This document shows, one piece after another, positions 38,906 through 47,510 of a stretch of 64,000 nt of DNA. The translations under genes were made by a program, and so were the position numbers. The notes under the pieces are model-generated. The model ran no database searches, had not been told where the DNA came from, and saw only the letters and a list, made by a program, of their open reading frames with translations. Position 1 is the first letter of the stretch. Each line of letters opens with the position of its first letter. The stretch is from Mycolicibacterium hodleri (GTDB lineage Bacteria > Actinomycetota > Actinomycetes > Mycobacteriales > Mycobacteriaceae). The stretch is taken from assembly GCF_006439015.1 (NCBI RefSeq), contig NZ_RCZG01000001.1, forward strand, positions 248,001 to 312,000. The letters run 5' to 3'.

Positions 38906-40360
38906 ATGACCCCCCCGGACGACGACCGGATGGACGCATTCGATCAACTACTGCACCGCGGTGAAGCCAACCCACGGACCCGCTCGGGGATGATGAGCAT
39001 CGAACTGGTGGACCGGGCGCCCGAGTGGGCGCGGTTCCAGGGATGTTTCGACCGTGCTTCGCGCACAGTGGCGCGGTTGCGTCAGAAGGTCGTCATGCCG
39101 ATAGTGCCCACCGCCAGACCCCGCTGGGTCGTCGACCCCGACTTCGACCTGAACTATCACGTCCGCCGCGTCCGGGTTCCGGAGCCCGGGACGTTGCGCG
39201 AGGTGTTCGACCTGGCGGAGGTGATGTTGCAGTCACCGATGGACATTTCCCGGCCGCTGTGGACGGTGACACTGGTCGAAGGCGTCTCCGATGGGCGGGC
39301 CGCAGTTCTTTCGCACATGAGTCACGCCGTCACCGACGGTCTCGGAGGGTTGGAGATGTTCGCCGAAATCTACGACGGTCAACGCGATCCAGCGCCGCGG
39401 CCCGCCGCGCGGATACCAATACCGCAGGACCTCTCGGCCAACGAACTCACCGTCTCGGGCATCAACGGTCTACCAGGGGCACTCGCGGCTGGTCTGCGGG
39501 CGGCAGCTGGGACTGCCGTGGCCGCGGCCGCACGGGTTGCGCGCGATCCGGTGCCCACGATCGCTGGGGCGCTGGACTATCTCCGCTCGGGCATGCGCAT
39601 CATGGGTTCGGCCGCGCCGACGTCACCGCTGCTGCGCCGGCGGGGCCTGGCGACCCGGTCAGAAGCCATCGACGTCGACTTTGCCGACCTGCGCGCAGCA
39701 GCGAAGGCCGCCGGTGGATCTCTCAACGACGCCTACCTGGCCGCGCTGTGCGGCATGTTGCGCCGATACCACGACGCGCTCGGCGTGCCCATCGACACGC
39801 TGCCGATGACCGTTCCGGTCAGCGTCCGCACCGACGACGACGCCGCGGGGGGCAACCGGTTCGCTGGAGTCACACTCGCAGCGCCGGTCGGTGAAGTCGA
39901 TGCGGTCCTACGCATACAGGACATCCGTGCGCAGATGCGGTCCCGGCGCGACGAACCCGCACTCGGGATGCTTGGCGCTATCGCGCCAGTGTTGAGTCTG
40001 CTGCCCCAACCGGTCATCGACTCGATCACCGACTCGATCAGCGTCCCCGACGTCCAAGCCAGCAACGTCCCCGGGTACACCGGAGACACCTACCTGGCCG
40101 GCGCGAAAGTACTGCGCCAGTACGGTCTTGGGCCGCTACCCGGGGTCGCGATGATGGTGGTCATGGTGTCCCGCGCGGGGCTCTGCACGGTGACCATCCG
40201 CTACGACCGCGCCTCGGTAACCGATCCCGACCTCTTCGCGGACTACTTGCGGGCCGGCTTCGACGAAGTACTCGCCCTGGAAGGACCCCCACCGCGCGCC
40301 GCCGCCGCACCGGCCTCTGTCCCCACTCGCGCCGCACGCTGGTCAGAGCCCGTCAGATGA
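38906..40360 (+). CDS. WS/DGAT-family acyltransferase with SHxxxDG active-site motif
   Basis: A 484-residue member of the bifunctional wax ester synthase/diacylglycerol acyltransferase family. It shows the N-terminal DAFDQLLHRGEAN, PLWTVTLVEGVSDGRAAVLS, then the active-site segment MSHAVTDGLGG. The family motif is HHxxxDG: here the first His is Ser, but the catalytic second His and the Asp-Gly remain. VSVRTDDDAAGGNRF and ASNVPGYTGDTYLAGAKVL are the usual C-terminal marks. It uses acyl-CoA to esterify an alcohol or diacylglycerol. ATG 38906 is chosen where the family starts. The ATGA overlap at 40357 couples it to the broken acyltransferase. Confidence 0.86.
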   Translation: MTPPDDDRMDAFDQLLHRGEANPRTRSGMMSIELVDRAPEWARFQGCFDRASRTVARLRQKVVMPIVPTARPRWVVDPDFDLNYHVRRVRVPEPGTLREVFDLAEVMLQSPMDISRPLWTVTLVEGVSDGRAAVLSHMSHAVTDGLGGLEMFAEIYDGQRDPAPRPAARIPIPQDLSANELTVSGINGLPGALAAGLRAAAGTAVAAAARVARDPVPTIAGALDYLRSGMRIMGSAAPTSPLLRRRGLATRSEAIDVDFADLRAAAKAAGGSLNDAYLAALCGMLRRYHDALGVPIDTLPMTVPVSVRTDDDAAGGNRFAGVTLAAPVGEVDAVLRIQDIRAQMRSRRDEPALGMLGAIAPVLSLLPQPVIDSITDSISVPDVQASNVPGYTGDTYLAGAKVLRQYGLGPLPGVAMMVVMVSRAGLCTVTIRYDRASVTDPDLFADYLRAGFDEVLALEGPPPRAAAAPASVPTRAARWSEPVR

Positions 40361-40622
40361 ACCCGCGCGCGCTCGAGGTACTCGGCGTAGAAAACCTCAC
40401 CGCACACCGGCCGGCGGTGTTCATCTTCAACCACCGCAACAACTTCGAACCCGGTCGTCACCGCAGCGCTGGTCCGACCGCGCCAGGATCGGCGCCGAGC
40501 CCGAGCTCGTCCGGAAGGCAGTCGAGAAGTTACTCCGGGTGTATCCGATCGTGCAGAGGCCCGAAAGCCACTCAGGACTTGGACTTTTACCGATGCCCGG
40601 TCAAGGCGAGGCGAGGCGGTGA
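40357..40622 (+). pseudogene. Lysophospholipid (PlsC-like) acyltransferase remnant, frameshifted
   Basis: The frame opens at ATG 40357 with LEVLGVENLTAHRPAVFIFN followed by HRNNFEP, the start of the PlsC-like domain where HxxxxD would be (here HRNNFE). The Asp is lost. The frame then breaks near 40450, where a one-base shift restores VVTAALVR. A second shift near 40480 restores IGAEPELVRKAVEKLLRVYP to a stop at 40622. At least two frameshifts and loss of most of the enzyme mark it as dead. It would have supplied acylated glycerol lipids to the neighbouring WS/DGAT. Confidence 0.78.
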
Positions 40623-40775
40623 CGTGGCACGGCCGTGTTCGCCCGGGCCTAATCGGACGCGACGTCACCGGCTGGCGTCGTTGCGAGCGACGGAGAAGGA
40701 CATGAATGGGACGATCGGGTTCCTCGGCGCTGACTCCGTCGGCGACCCGCCGTGGCCGAGGCCTAAGAGAGGTGG

Positions 40776-42053
40776 ATGACCATTTCGCTTGTGAAGAGGG
40801 TCCGCGCGGGGCGCCGGTGGGCGGTGGCCGTCGCGGCGGTCGTGGCGGCGGTGAACACCGTCAACGGATACCGCCCGCTGTCCAACCGCGGCTATTCCTC
40901 GCTGCTCGCGTTTTCCTCGGGTGTTTTCACCACCGAGTTGCCTCTGCAGATCTTGGTGTCGCAGACCGCGGTAGTGGTCCCATTGTCGAGCCTGGCGCCA
41001 CCGCGAACCCGACGAGTGTCCAGACTGCTTTGGGCCGCTTCGTGTCTCGGGTTGCTCGGGTTGAATCAGGTGGGCAGGCGGGCCGACGTACCGCTGGCCG
41101 CCGCGCTTGATCACGGACTCGGCGCGGAACGGCGCACTGACTCGGCTGGGCTGTGGCAGCGGCCGACGTCGCACGAGGGCATGGCCAAGACGCCCGGCGT
41201 CATTCGCATGGCGCGGGTGTACCGCGACTACGCGCATGATTCCGACATCTCCTATGGAGTCCATGGCGCCGCCAACCACCTCGACATCTGGCGGCGACCG
41301 GATCTCGATCGCAGCGCAAGGGCTCCGGTACTGGTGCAGGTACCCGGTGGTGCATGGAGTTCGGGAAACAAGCGCGGACAAGCTCATCCTTTGATGAGTC
41401 ATCTCACCGAACTCGGCTGGGTCTGCGTGGCGATCAATTACCGACTCAGCCCGCGCCACGTGTGGCCCGCTCACATCGTCGACGTCAAGCAGGCGATAGC
41501 GTGGGTGAAGACCCACATCGCCGACTACGGCGGAGATCCGGATTTCGTCGCCATCACGGGCGGATCGGCGGGTGGCCATCTGTCGGCACTCGCAGCGCTT
41601 ACGGGGAACGAGTCCCGGCTGCAGCCCGGGTTCGAGGACGCAGACACCTCCGTGCAGGCGGCGGTGCCGTTCTATGGCGTCTACGACTTCACCCGGACCG
41701 ACGGTGCGCTGCATCCGATCATGGTGCCCTTCTTGGAGCGCCTCGTCGTCAAACGACGGCGCCACGACGCGCCGGACGTCTACTCCGATGCGTCACCGAT
41801 CACGCACGTCGGTCCCGGTGCTCCGCCCTTCTTCGTGCTGCACGGTCGCAGCGACTCGTTCATTCCGGTCGACCAGGCACGAAGCTTCGTCGCCCGGCTA
41901 CGCGCCGCGAGCAACCAGCCTGTCGTGTACGCCGAATTGCCACTCGCTCAACACGCTTTCGACGTCTTCGGTTCGGCACGTGCCGCGCACGCCGCGGTGG
42001 CGGTCGAGCAGTTCCTGGCCGAGGTGTACGCCAGGCGTGACGTCACACCGTGA
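40776..42053 (+). CDS. LipC-like alpha/beta-hydrolase (HSL-type carboxylesterase)
   Basis: A 425-residue esterase. A Trp/Leu-rich N-terminal region with hydrophobic segments (RWAVAVAAVVAAVNTVNGYR, LLAFSSGVFTTELPLQILV) precedes the catalytic domain. That domain has VLVQVPGGAWSSGNKRGQA (HGGxW-like, with Pro for His), the nucleophile GGSAGGHLSA, FVLHGRSDSFIPVDQAR (Asp) and PLAQHAFDVF (His). The PGGAW variant and WVCVAINYRLSPRHVWPAHI match mycobacterial LipC. It hydrolyses short-chain esters or acylglycerols and may be membrane-associated through its N-terminus. It lies downstream of the WS/DGAT gene in the same direction. Confidence 0.86.
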   Translation: MTISLVKRVRAGRRWAVAVAAVVAAVNTVNGYRPLSNRGYSSLLAFSSGVFTTELPLQILVSQTAVVVPLSSLAPPRTRRVSRLLWAASCLGLLGLNQVGRRADVPLAAALDHGLGAERRTDSAGLWQRPTSHEGMAKTPGVIRMARVYRDYAHDSDISYGVHGAANHLDIWRRPDLDRSARAPVLVQVPGGAWSSGNKRGQAHPLMSHLTELGWVCVAINYRLSPRHVWPAHIVDVKQAIAWVKTHIADYGGDPDFVAITGGSAGGHLSALAALTGNESRLQPGFEDADTSVQAAVPFYGVYDFTRTDGALHPIMVPFLERLVVKRRRHDAPDVYSDASPITHVGPGAPPFFVLHGRSDSFIPVDQARSFVARLRAASNQPVVYAELPLAQHAFDVFGSARAAHAAVAVEQFLAEVYARRDVTP

Positions 42054-42297
42054 TGACGATGCCCTGCGTCAAGGCCACGATGATGCCGAGGATCACGATG
42101 AACGCAACGCTTCCTGCGATGAGCCTGACGGTTTCCCTCGGGCGAGGGTGGCTGGTGGGACGAGTCCGGGCGCGACGAGGAGCATCGTTGCCCTTCCATG
42201 TGCCGCTGGTGGAGCAGGCTCCACGAGGTCGTGCCCCGTCGTCAGCGCCTCGTGGTGTGCGGTGCTTCCCGCCGGCGGCAGGCGTGACGACGTCAGA
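42043..42297 (-). other. Possible single-helix membrane peptide frame without a start codon
   Basis: On the minus strand a frame ends at 42043 with RETVRLIAGSVAFIVILGII followed by VALTQGIVITV. This is a convincing transmembrane helix with a basic flank. The frame is open up to 42297 but contains no ATG, GTG or TTG start before the helix. It overlaps the end of the LipC-like gene by 11 bases. It may be a remnant or a start lost by mutation. Confidence 0.3.
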
Positions 42298-42642
42298 TCA
42301 GTGGACCAATTGGATCCAGACATAGGTAACCAAGTTCACTACATAGCAATTTATCGTCGATTTCGCGGATGGCGTCGCCGCGGCGGTCCCAGGGCCCCGG
42401 ATTCGACGTCGATGACCATCCCGTCGGCCGGGTTGGCGCAGTCGGTGCACCGGCGGAGTCTGTGCCGGGTCCGTAAGTAGGGGGAGACAAACCTGGCCGA
42501 GCAGTCCGGACTGCGGATCACAGCCGATCAGGTGGACGTCCGAACCCGCCATCGGGACTGTGCATCATCGAGCTTGGCGAAAGCGCCTCCGGCTAAGCGA
42601 GTTTGCGATCACCTCAGCTTAGTGAGCCCGATGCTCCGCCGT
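42298..42642. other. Intergenic region, nothing identifiable
   Basis: 345 bases with short overlapping frames only. A minus-frame RRCTDCANPADGMVIDVESG (about 42400-42460) looks vaguely protein-like but has no family I recognise. Possibly degraded coding sequence. Confidence 0.35.
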
Positions 42643-43119
42643 TCAGGCGTTCGTAGCCAGAACGGGTCGGAACAGCGGAATCCAGACCCTGCTGTCCTCC
42701 TCGCCCGACAGCCCAGTCCAGTCCTCGAAGAAGACCTCGACGGGCAGACCGACCCGAACGTCGAACTTGCCACCGTGAAAGGGGATGTCGACCACGTTCG
42801 TGATCAGGCGGACGTCGGGTTCGTCGTCCAACTCAACCATGGCCACCACGTAGGGCGGCTCGAAGCCCGGGATCCACTTCTGGCGGTTGACCGTGTACGC
42901 GGCAACGGTGGCCTTGCCCGACACCGGCTCCGGTGCGACGTCCATGCTGCGGCAACGCCAGCACGCAGGTCCTGGCGGATGGAAGAAGTGCCCGCAGCCA
43001 TGGCAGCGGGTGATCAGTAACTCACCGTTTCGGCCGCCGGTCCAGAACGCATGCGACTCGGCGCTGGGGCTGGGTGTGAGTCGCATCTGGGGTCGCAAGT
43101 ACTCGGTATCTGCTGTCAC
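42643..43119 (-). CDS. Zn-ribbon/OB-fold DUF35 protein without an adjacent thiolase
   Basis: A 158-residue DUF35 protein: helix SAESHAFWTGGRNGELLITR, zinc ribbon CHGCGHFFHPPGPACWRC, then OB strands ATVAAYTVNRQKWIPGFEPP and a tail EDSRVWIPLFRP. All four Cys are kept. Such proteins normally pair with a thiolase-fold subunit, but none is next to it. It could serve a partner elsewhere, or its partner may have been lost, as happened at 31310. The flanking 43.1-44 kb region consists of SDR fragments. Confidence 0.86.
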   Translation of the reverse strand: MTADTEYLRPQMRLTPSPSAESHAFWTGGRNGELLITRCHGCGHFFHPPGPACWRCRSMDVAPEPVSGKATVAAYTVNRQKWIPGFEPPYVVAMVELDDEPDVRLITNVVDIPFHGGKFDVRVGLPVEVFFEDWTGLSGEEDSRVWIPLFRPVLATNA

Positions 43120-43143
43120 GGAAGCACCTTTCGGATGGAGCGG

Positions 43144-43230
43144 TCACCCGGCGGCGGCCAACCACTCGCCCTCGGTCAGCTGTTCGGACAGCTCCCAGGG
43201 CCGGGCCTCGTCCGATGGTGTGCACGGCTT
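43144..43230 (-). pseudogene. C-terminal fragment of a retinol-dehydrogenase-like SDR
   Basis: A minus frame ends with ARPWELSEQLTEGEWLAAAG. This matches the ending of the SDR at 26162 (ARQLWELSAELTG). No N-terminal SDR domain precedes it in frame, so only the last 25 or so residues of a former gene remain. Confidence 0.55.
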
Positions 43231-43328
43231 GGGCTTGACCCACTCGTGAGAGGGCGAGCCTCCCGACGTCGTCGTCGGCGACGATGATCCGCACGCTGGG
43301 CGTGACCTCCTCTGTACCTGTAGTGGTC

Positions 43329-43343
43329 TAAACAGTAAACTAT
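43329..43343. promoter_or_regulatory. TAAACAGTAAACTAT element
   Basis: A 15-base AT-rich element that recurs at 44306-44320 as TAAACAGTCAACTAT (14 of 15 bases). A shorter form, TAAACAGTTATT, lies at 44029-44040. Probably operator or promoter elements of now-broken genes. Confidence 0.4.
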
Positions 43344-43389
43344 TAATCGTTTTTGGCGAAACAAAGACGAGATCGGACATTCTGACGTC

Positions 43390-43951
43390 CCTGGGCCGAT
43401 CCCGTCCGCGCGTGGCTGCTCGGCGATGCCTAACGCGCACAGGGTCATTCCGACCTTCACCATCATGTACGCGGTCGGCTTGAGCCAGCCCGATACCAGC
43501 CGAATCAGCGGTGAGAGCGTCAGGATGTGCGGGTTGTCACGGCCCAACATGTGTGGGATGCACGCCTGCGATACCGCGTAGGTGCCGCGCACCTGGAGGC
43601 CGTTCATCACGTCGAACCTCTTCAGTGGGACCTCGGTGATCGAGCCCAGATTGATGGCGGAGGCATTGTTCACGCAGATGTCGATGGCGCCGAATTGTTC
43701 GACTGCTGCGGCTACCGCCGCCTCGACGGACTCGCCATCGCGGATGTCGCCGACGATGGGCAGCGCGCGCCCGCCGGCGTCTTCGATCTCCTTGGCGGCG
43801 CTGTACACGGTGCCGTCCAGCTGTGGTTGGGGCTCGGCGGTCTTGGCGACCAGGGCGACGCTGGCGCCGTCGGCGGCGAGCTTCTTGGCGATGGCAGGCC
43901 GATGCCCCGGCTGGCGCCCGAGATGAACATGGTCTGCCCAGAAAACGACAT
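43390..43951 (-). pseudogene. HSDL2-like short-chain dehydrogenase, frameshifted and 3'-truncated
   Basis: ATG 43951 begins MSFSGQTMFISGASRGIG, a good SDR start. One base is missing directly after it. The next frame continues AIAKKLAADGASVALVAKTA, EIEDAGGRALPIVGDIRDGE, FGAIDICVNNASAINLGSIT and KPTAYMMVKVGMTLCALGIA, then loses homology near 43400. The catalytic YMMVK is present, but the C-terminal 80 residues expected for this branch are absent. A one-base slip and a truncation make it non-functional, unless the slip is an assembly error. Confidence 0.82.
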
Positions 43952-44104
43952 GTCGTCCTTCTGCCGCGAGCGGCGATCAGGTGCTCCACCGCCTTGGGCA
44001 CACACGGGTAGGCGTGAGCATAAATAGTTAAACAGTTATTGCATTAACCGGCTGCGGCGATACAGTGGTAGAGCCACTGTCGGCGACCTGCAAGGGATGT
44101 GCAC

Positions 44105-44215
44105 ATGGATCCAAGTCCTGATTACGACGCCAGCGATGAGATCGAGTACTTCTTCAACTTCTTGCCGTGGGGACTGCGGGGGGTCTATCCGCCGCCGGCG
44201 TACCCGCCCGTCTAA
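44105..44215 (+). CDS. 36-residue acidic small ORF with Pro-rich tail
   Basis: ATG 44105 is preceded by AAGGGA at good distance. The 36-residue product reads MDPSPDYDASDEIEYFFNFL then PWGLRGVYPPPAYPPV. The acidic N-terminal third, aromatic middle and Pro-Tyr tail do not look like random shadow translation. No other gene covers this spot. It could be a small regulatory or secreted-complex peptide, a precursor peptide, or the leftover end of a gene. I recognise no family. The nearest intact neighbour is the ferredoxin reductase at 44503. Confidence 0.5.
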   Translation: MDPSPDYDASDEIEYFFNFLPWGLRGVYPPPAYPPV

Positions 44216-44305
44216 GCCCGGCGCCCCCGGCATGACGTGGGTTGAGCGGCTATGCGCCGTCCACGAGCGCAGCGCGTGTCCCGTCCTCCTTCGTCACCCT
44301 GCCTA

Positions 44306-44327
44306 TAAACAGTCAACTATATGTTGA
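44306..44327. promoter_or_regulatory. Operator-like site: TAAACAGTCAACTAT overlapping TCAAC-TATAT-GTTGA
   Basis: The perfect 5-base-arm palindrome TCAAC-N5-GTTGA is at 44313-44327 and overlaps the repeat shared with 43329. It lies 176 bases upstream of the ferredoxin reductase GTG start and is likely part of its promoter. Confidence 0.5.
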
Positions 44328-44502
44328 TATGGTCGCCGTGCCGGCATGATCGCACGTTGACCCGCAGTTTCTACCCGACGCCGCCAACCCGGGCGTGGCC
44401 TTGAGCGCCAGCACTCGGTGAGCGCCGTTACCCCGGCGATCCTTGGCCCCAACATGAACGGTCGTCGCGTGCCGCGGGGCGGCCAGAACGGAGAGGACCC
44501 CG

Positions 44503-45555
44503 GTGCCCGTCCTGACGTGGAACCTCACCGTCGCCGACGTCGTCGCTGAGACGGCCGACGCGGTCACCATCGTGTTCGACCCGCTCGCGAGCGAATGCCT
44601 TTACCTCCCAGGGCAGTTCCTCACTCTGCGGGTACCGAGCGAGCGCACCGGGTTCGTCGCCCGGTGCTACTCGCTATCGAGCTCACCAAGCACGGACGAC
44701 CATCTCGCCGTTACGGTCAAGCGCACGGCCGACGGTTACGCATCCAACTGGTTGTGCGACAACGTCAGCGTCGGCGATCAGATTCAGTGCCTGCCGCCGA
44801 ACGGGGTGTTCACCCCCACCAAAGTCGACGGTGATCTGCTGCTGCTGGCCGCGGGCAGCGGCATCACCCCGATGCTCTCCATCGCCAAGTCGGCCCTGGC
44901 CGGGCCGGGGGGTCGCATCGTGCTGGTTTACGCCAACCGGGACGCCGAATCGGTGATCTTTGCCGCCGCGCTACGCGACCTGGTCGACGAGCATCCCGAT
45001 CGCATCACCGTGATCCACTGGCTCGAAGCCGTGCAGGGATTGCCCCGGCAAGCCACCCTTGCAGCGCTCCTGGAACCATTTCATGCCTTCGACGTATTCA
45101 TCTGTGGGCCAACACCGTTCATGAAAGCTGCCCGGCATGCCCTCGAAGGTTTTGGAACGCCACGCGCGAGGATCCACATCGAGAACTTCGTATCTCTGTC
45201 GGGGGACCCGTTCACCGAGCCCGACATCTCGGATGCGGCCGCCGTGGACGTCACTACGAATGATCCCGCAAACGATGCCGAGGCCCGCTGCGTGGTGACC
45301 GTCACGCTCGACGGTCAACGCTACGAGCTGCCGCGGTCGCCGACGCGCACCTTGATCGACCTCCTCATCGAGAACGCGATCGACGCGCCGTACTCCTGCC
45401 GGGAGGGCGATTGCGGAACCTGCCAGTGCGTGCTGGTGAGTGGCCGCGTCGACATGGACAGCCACGGCGCGCTGGACGAGGAGGACATCGCCGACGGCAT
45501 CGTCCTCGGGTGTCAAGCACGTCCCGCCTCCGACACCGTCGAGATCGAATTCTGA
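44503..45555 (+). CDS. KshB-like ferredoxin-NAD(P) reductase with C-terminal 2Fe-2S domain
   Basis: A 350-residue electron-transfer reductase. The order is an FAD domain (ARCYSLSSSP, the RxYS motif), an NAD domain (LAAGSGITPMLSIAKSAL, FDVFICGPTPFM) and a plant-type ferredoxin with CREGDCGTCQCVLVSG and a last Cys in VLGCQARP. This three-domain plan is that of KshB and phenylacetate or toluene oxygenase reductases. It delivers electrons from NAD(P)H to a Rieske oxygenase or other oxygenase. No terminal oxygenase lies beside it. It may serve one elsewhere, and supplying the P450s at 7691 and 27000 is less typical. Confidence 0.9.
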   Translation: MPVLTWNLTVADVVAETADAVTIVFDPLASECLYLPGQFLTLRVPSERTGFVARCYSLSSSPSTDDHLAVTVKRTADGYASNWLCDNVSVGDQIQCLPPNGVFTPTKVDGDLLLLAAGSGITPMLSIAKSALAGPGGRIVLVYANRDAESVIFAAALRDLVDEHPDRITVIHWLEAVQGLPRQATLAALLEPFHAFDVFICGPTPFMKAARHALEGFGTPRARIHIENFVSLSGDPFTEPDISDAAAVDVTTNDPANDAEARCVVTVTLDGQRYELPRSPTRTLIDLLIENAIDAPYSCREGDCGTCQCVLVSGRVDMDSHGALDEEDIADGIVLGCQARPASDTVEIEF

Positions 45556-45886
45556 CGCGTCAGTCGCTGGTCCATCCCCCATGCTCGCAAGATCGGACCT
45601 GCAGGTTCGCATCGTGATTGAGGAGACAACCGCGGTTAGCCCGGTGGCGGTTGGTAACCTGCCGCCGAGTTACGCAACTGCCAGATTGAGCTGGGCACAG
45701 GATGCCGACGGCATACGAGGGCAAGTAGTTGGCCGCGAATCGCTTCACCCTCGACACCGGCCGCGCGATCGCGAACGTAGCCGCCAGGGTCGACATGATG
45801 AACAATTGCTCGACGAGGCTTGATGTCAGTGATGGCGCTGCCGGCCTGGCCTCGGACGCAGTCGAGTAGCCGCGAGAGTACCGACC
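45556..45886. other. Intergenic region, no gene identified
   Basis: 331 bases between the convergent reductase and dioxygenase. A minus frame around 45700-45805 contains MSTLAATFAIARPVSRVKRF but has no recognisable continuation. Treated as non-coding. Confidence 0.45.
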
Positions 45887-46957
45887 TCATCCGGAGCTAA
45901 GACCGGCCGCGGTGTGCAGTCGGGCTGCCTCGCGGTCCGCACTCGGGTTGAGCACGCGACTGCGGGATCCGGCGAGTTTGGCACGTAGGTGTTCCTGGAT
46001 GGTCACGGGTTCATAGAGGGCTGGCCGGTCGCTGCTGACGCAGGTCGGCAGAGGCGCGATGACGGCGTCGATGTTGCCGTCGTGGAAGTACGCGGCGGAT
46101 CGGCGCGGAACGAGGGTGCCGTTGACTCTGGGTGCGGCGACGCGGTGCATGGTGGAGATCCATCGGTCGTTGGTCCACCGTGCGAGCGCATCACCGAGAT
46201 TGACGAGCAGGGCGCCAGGGGAGGGCTGCACTGGATGCCAGGTTGCGTCGGCGCCGAGGATTTCCAGTCCGGGGACAGCGTCGGCCCACAAGACGGTGAC
46301 GATCCCGTAGTCGGTGTGCGCGCCCATCCCCAGTTGGTCGGGTTCGAGTTCGATGTCGGCGGACGGCAGCCGATAGTTGATCATCCGCAAAAGATCGACG
46401 GAGTGATCGGTGTATCCGGTGAGGCCGTCTTCACCGACGCCCAGTGCACGACCGAATATCCTCACCATGAGGCGGGCGACCCTGCCGGCCGCGTCGAACC
46501 AGTCACCGACGGCACTGGCGAAGTCGGCGACTTCGCCCGGCCAGACGTTCTCCGGATAGTCGGCCGCCGACAGTGCCAGGTCCGGATGGTCGCTGGCTTG
46601 GCTGCCGATGTTGAACGCTTCGAAGAGGTCGGCGGCGCTGATGATGCCGAGGCTGTTCGCCAACGCCTCCGACTTCGGTGGGGTGTAGCCGCGGTTGACG
46701 GACGGCGGGCACCGGTAGGCCGATTTCGCCTCGCCATCGAGGGCGAAGAAGGCGTCGGTCGCGGAGGTGAAACCGGTGAGGGTGGCCTCTGGGATGCCGT
46801 GTCCGATGATTTGCATGAACCCGACGGTGCGCGCGGCACGGTCTACTTCGTTGGCGATGGAGTCGCGTTGATGGGCAGTTGAATTCACCGTGCGGTAGGC
46901 GCTGACGTCGATGGTGGGGATTTCGAGTAGTCCGTCGACGGTGTGGGCGGTTGACAT
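45887..46957 (-). CDS. 2-oxoglutarate/Fe(II)-dependent dioxygenase, isopenicillin-N-synthase-like
   Basis: A 356-residue double-stranded beta-helix oxygenase. It has the N-terminal DIOX_N part (EIPTIDVSAYRTVN, MQIIGHGIPEATLTGFTSAT). The metal site is AHTDYGIVTVLWADAVPGLE (H-x-D), with the second His in DRWISTMHRVAAPR. The 2-oxoglutarate-binding Arg-x-Ser is in PRRSAAYFHDG. All ligands are present. Relatives act on small molecules, including nucleobase- and amino-acid-like compounds. It is followed upstream by a ruined nucleobase-type permease and a divergent XRE/cupin regulator, hinting at a former uptake-and-oxidation unit for a nitrogenous compound. Confidence 0.88.
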   Translation of the reverse strand: MSTAHTVDGLLEIPTIDVSAYRTVNSTAHQRDSIANEVDRAARTVGFMQIIGHGIPEATLTGFTSATDAFFALDGEAKSAYRCPPSVNRGYTPPKSEALANSLGIISAADLFEAFNIGSQASDHPDLALSAADYPENVWPGEVADFASAVGDWFDAAGRVARLMVRIFGRALGVGEDGLTGYTDHSVDLLRMINYRLPSADIELEPDQLGMGAHTDYGIVTVLWADAVPGLEILGADATWHPVQPSPGALLVNLGDALARWTNDRWISTMHRVAAPRVNGTLVPRRSAAYFHDGNIDAVIAPLPTCVSSDRPALYEPVTIQEHLRAKLAGSRSRVLNPSADREAARLHTAAGLSSG

Positions 46958-46989
46958 GAAAGTCCTTCCTGCAGTCTCTGGCTGGGCGA

Positions 46990-47336
46990 TTAGGAGATGG
47001 TGGCCAGTCCCAGCGCGACGGTGACGGTGGCGGTGGTCGACAGTGCCACCCCGCCGAGCGCGAAGAGCGCCTTTGCGGCCAGGATCTTCAGCACGAGGTC
47101 CTGGACCTCGTCGCCCAGTTGCATGATCTAGTTGAAGAACGCGATGGGCCTGTTGCCGTGTCGCCCGAACGCCGACCGGTTGATGGCGAACGTGGCGATG
47201 CCGCCGAAGCCACCAGCAGTGCGCCGTAGACGACGACCTGGACGTTGAGCACCACGCCGCTCCACATCAGCCCGATCTGCCGTGGCGTGCCGCGACGCTC
47301 GTTCAACGGGATGAGGTCGATCCCTCGTTTTTCCAT
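46990..47336 (-). pseudogene. NCS1-family (nucleobase/cation symporter) permease remnant
   Basis: The minus frame from 47336 reads EKRGIDLIPLNERRGTPRQI, GLMWSGVVLNVQVVVYGALL and VA, the first helix region of NCS1 permeases. A jump and frameshift then lead to FGGIATFAINRSAFGRHGNR, PIAFFN, an in-frame TAG in place of the expected Trp, IMQLGDEVQDLVLKILAAKA and LFALGGVALSTTATVTVALG to a stop at 46990. Three lesions are visible: a large deletion, a frameshift and a stop. No transport activity is possible. Confidence 0.82.
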
Positions 47337-47438
47337 CCGACGCGATTGCTTTCAGCGATCACTCCGTCGGATTCCTCGGTTAAAGTCGTGTTCATAGGTA
47401 GGGACATGTAGTGACGCTTTCAGGCTCAGCGGGCTGTG

Positions 47439-47480
47439 TTGAATGTTCTAAGCAATCAAAGTCCACCATTTGAATGTCCT
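47439..47480. promoter_or_regulatory. Direct repeats TTGAATGTTCT / TTGAATGTCCT
   Basis: Two 11-base copies differing at one base start at 47439 and 47470, 31 bases apart (three helical turns), 31-72 bases upstream of the XRE/cupin start. The spacing suits two dimers of the regulator on one DNA face, so autoregulation is likely. Confidence 0.5.
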
Positions 47481-47510
47481 CAACGTTTCCCTGCGTTAAA
47501 GGAGTGTTAA

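Noticed and set aside
45560..45805. Minus-strand 81-codon frame after the ferredoxin reductase
   Set aside because: A short apolar start is followed by random-looking sequence; no family or neighbour support.
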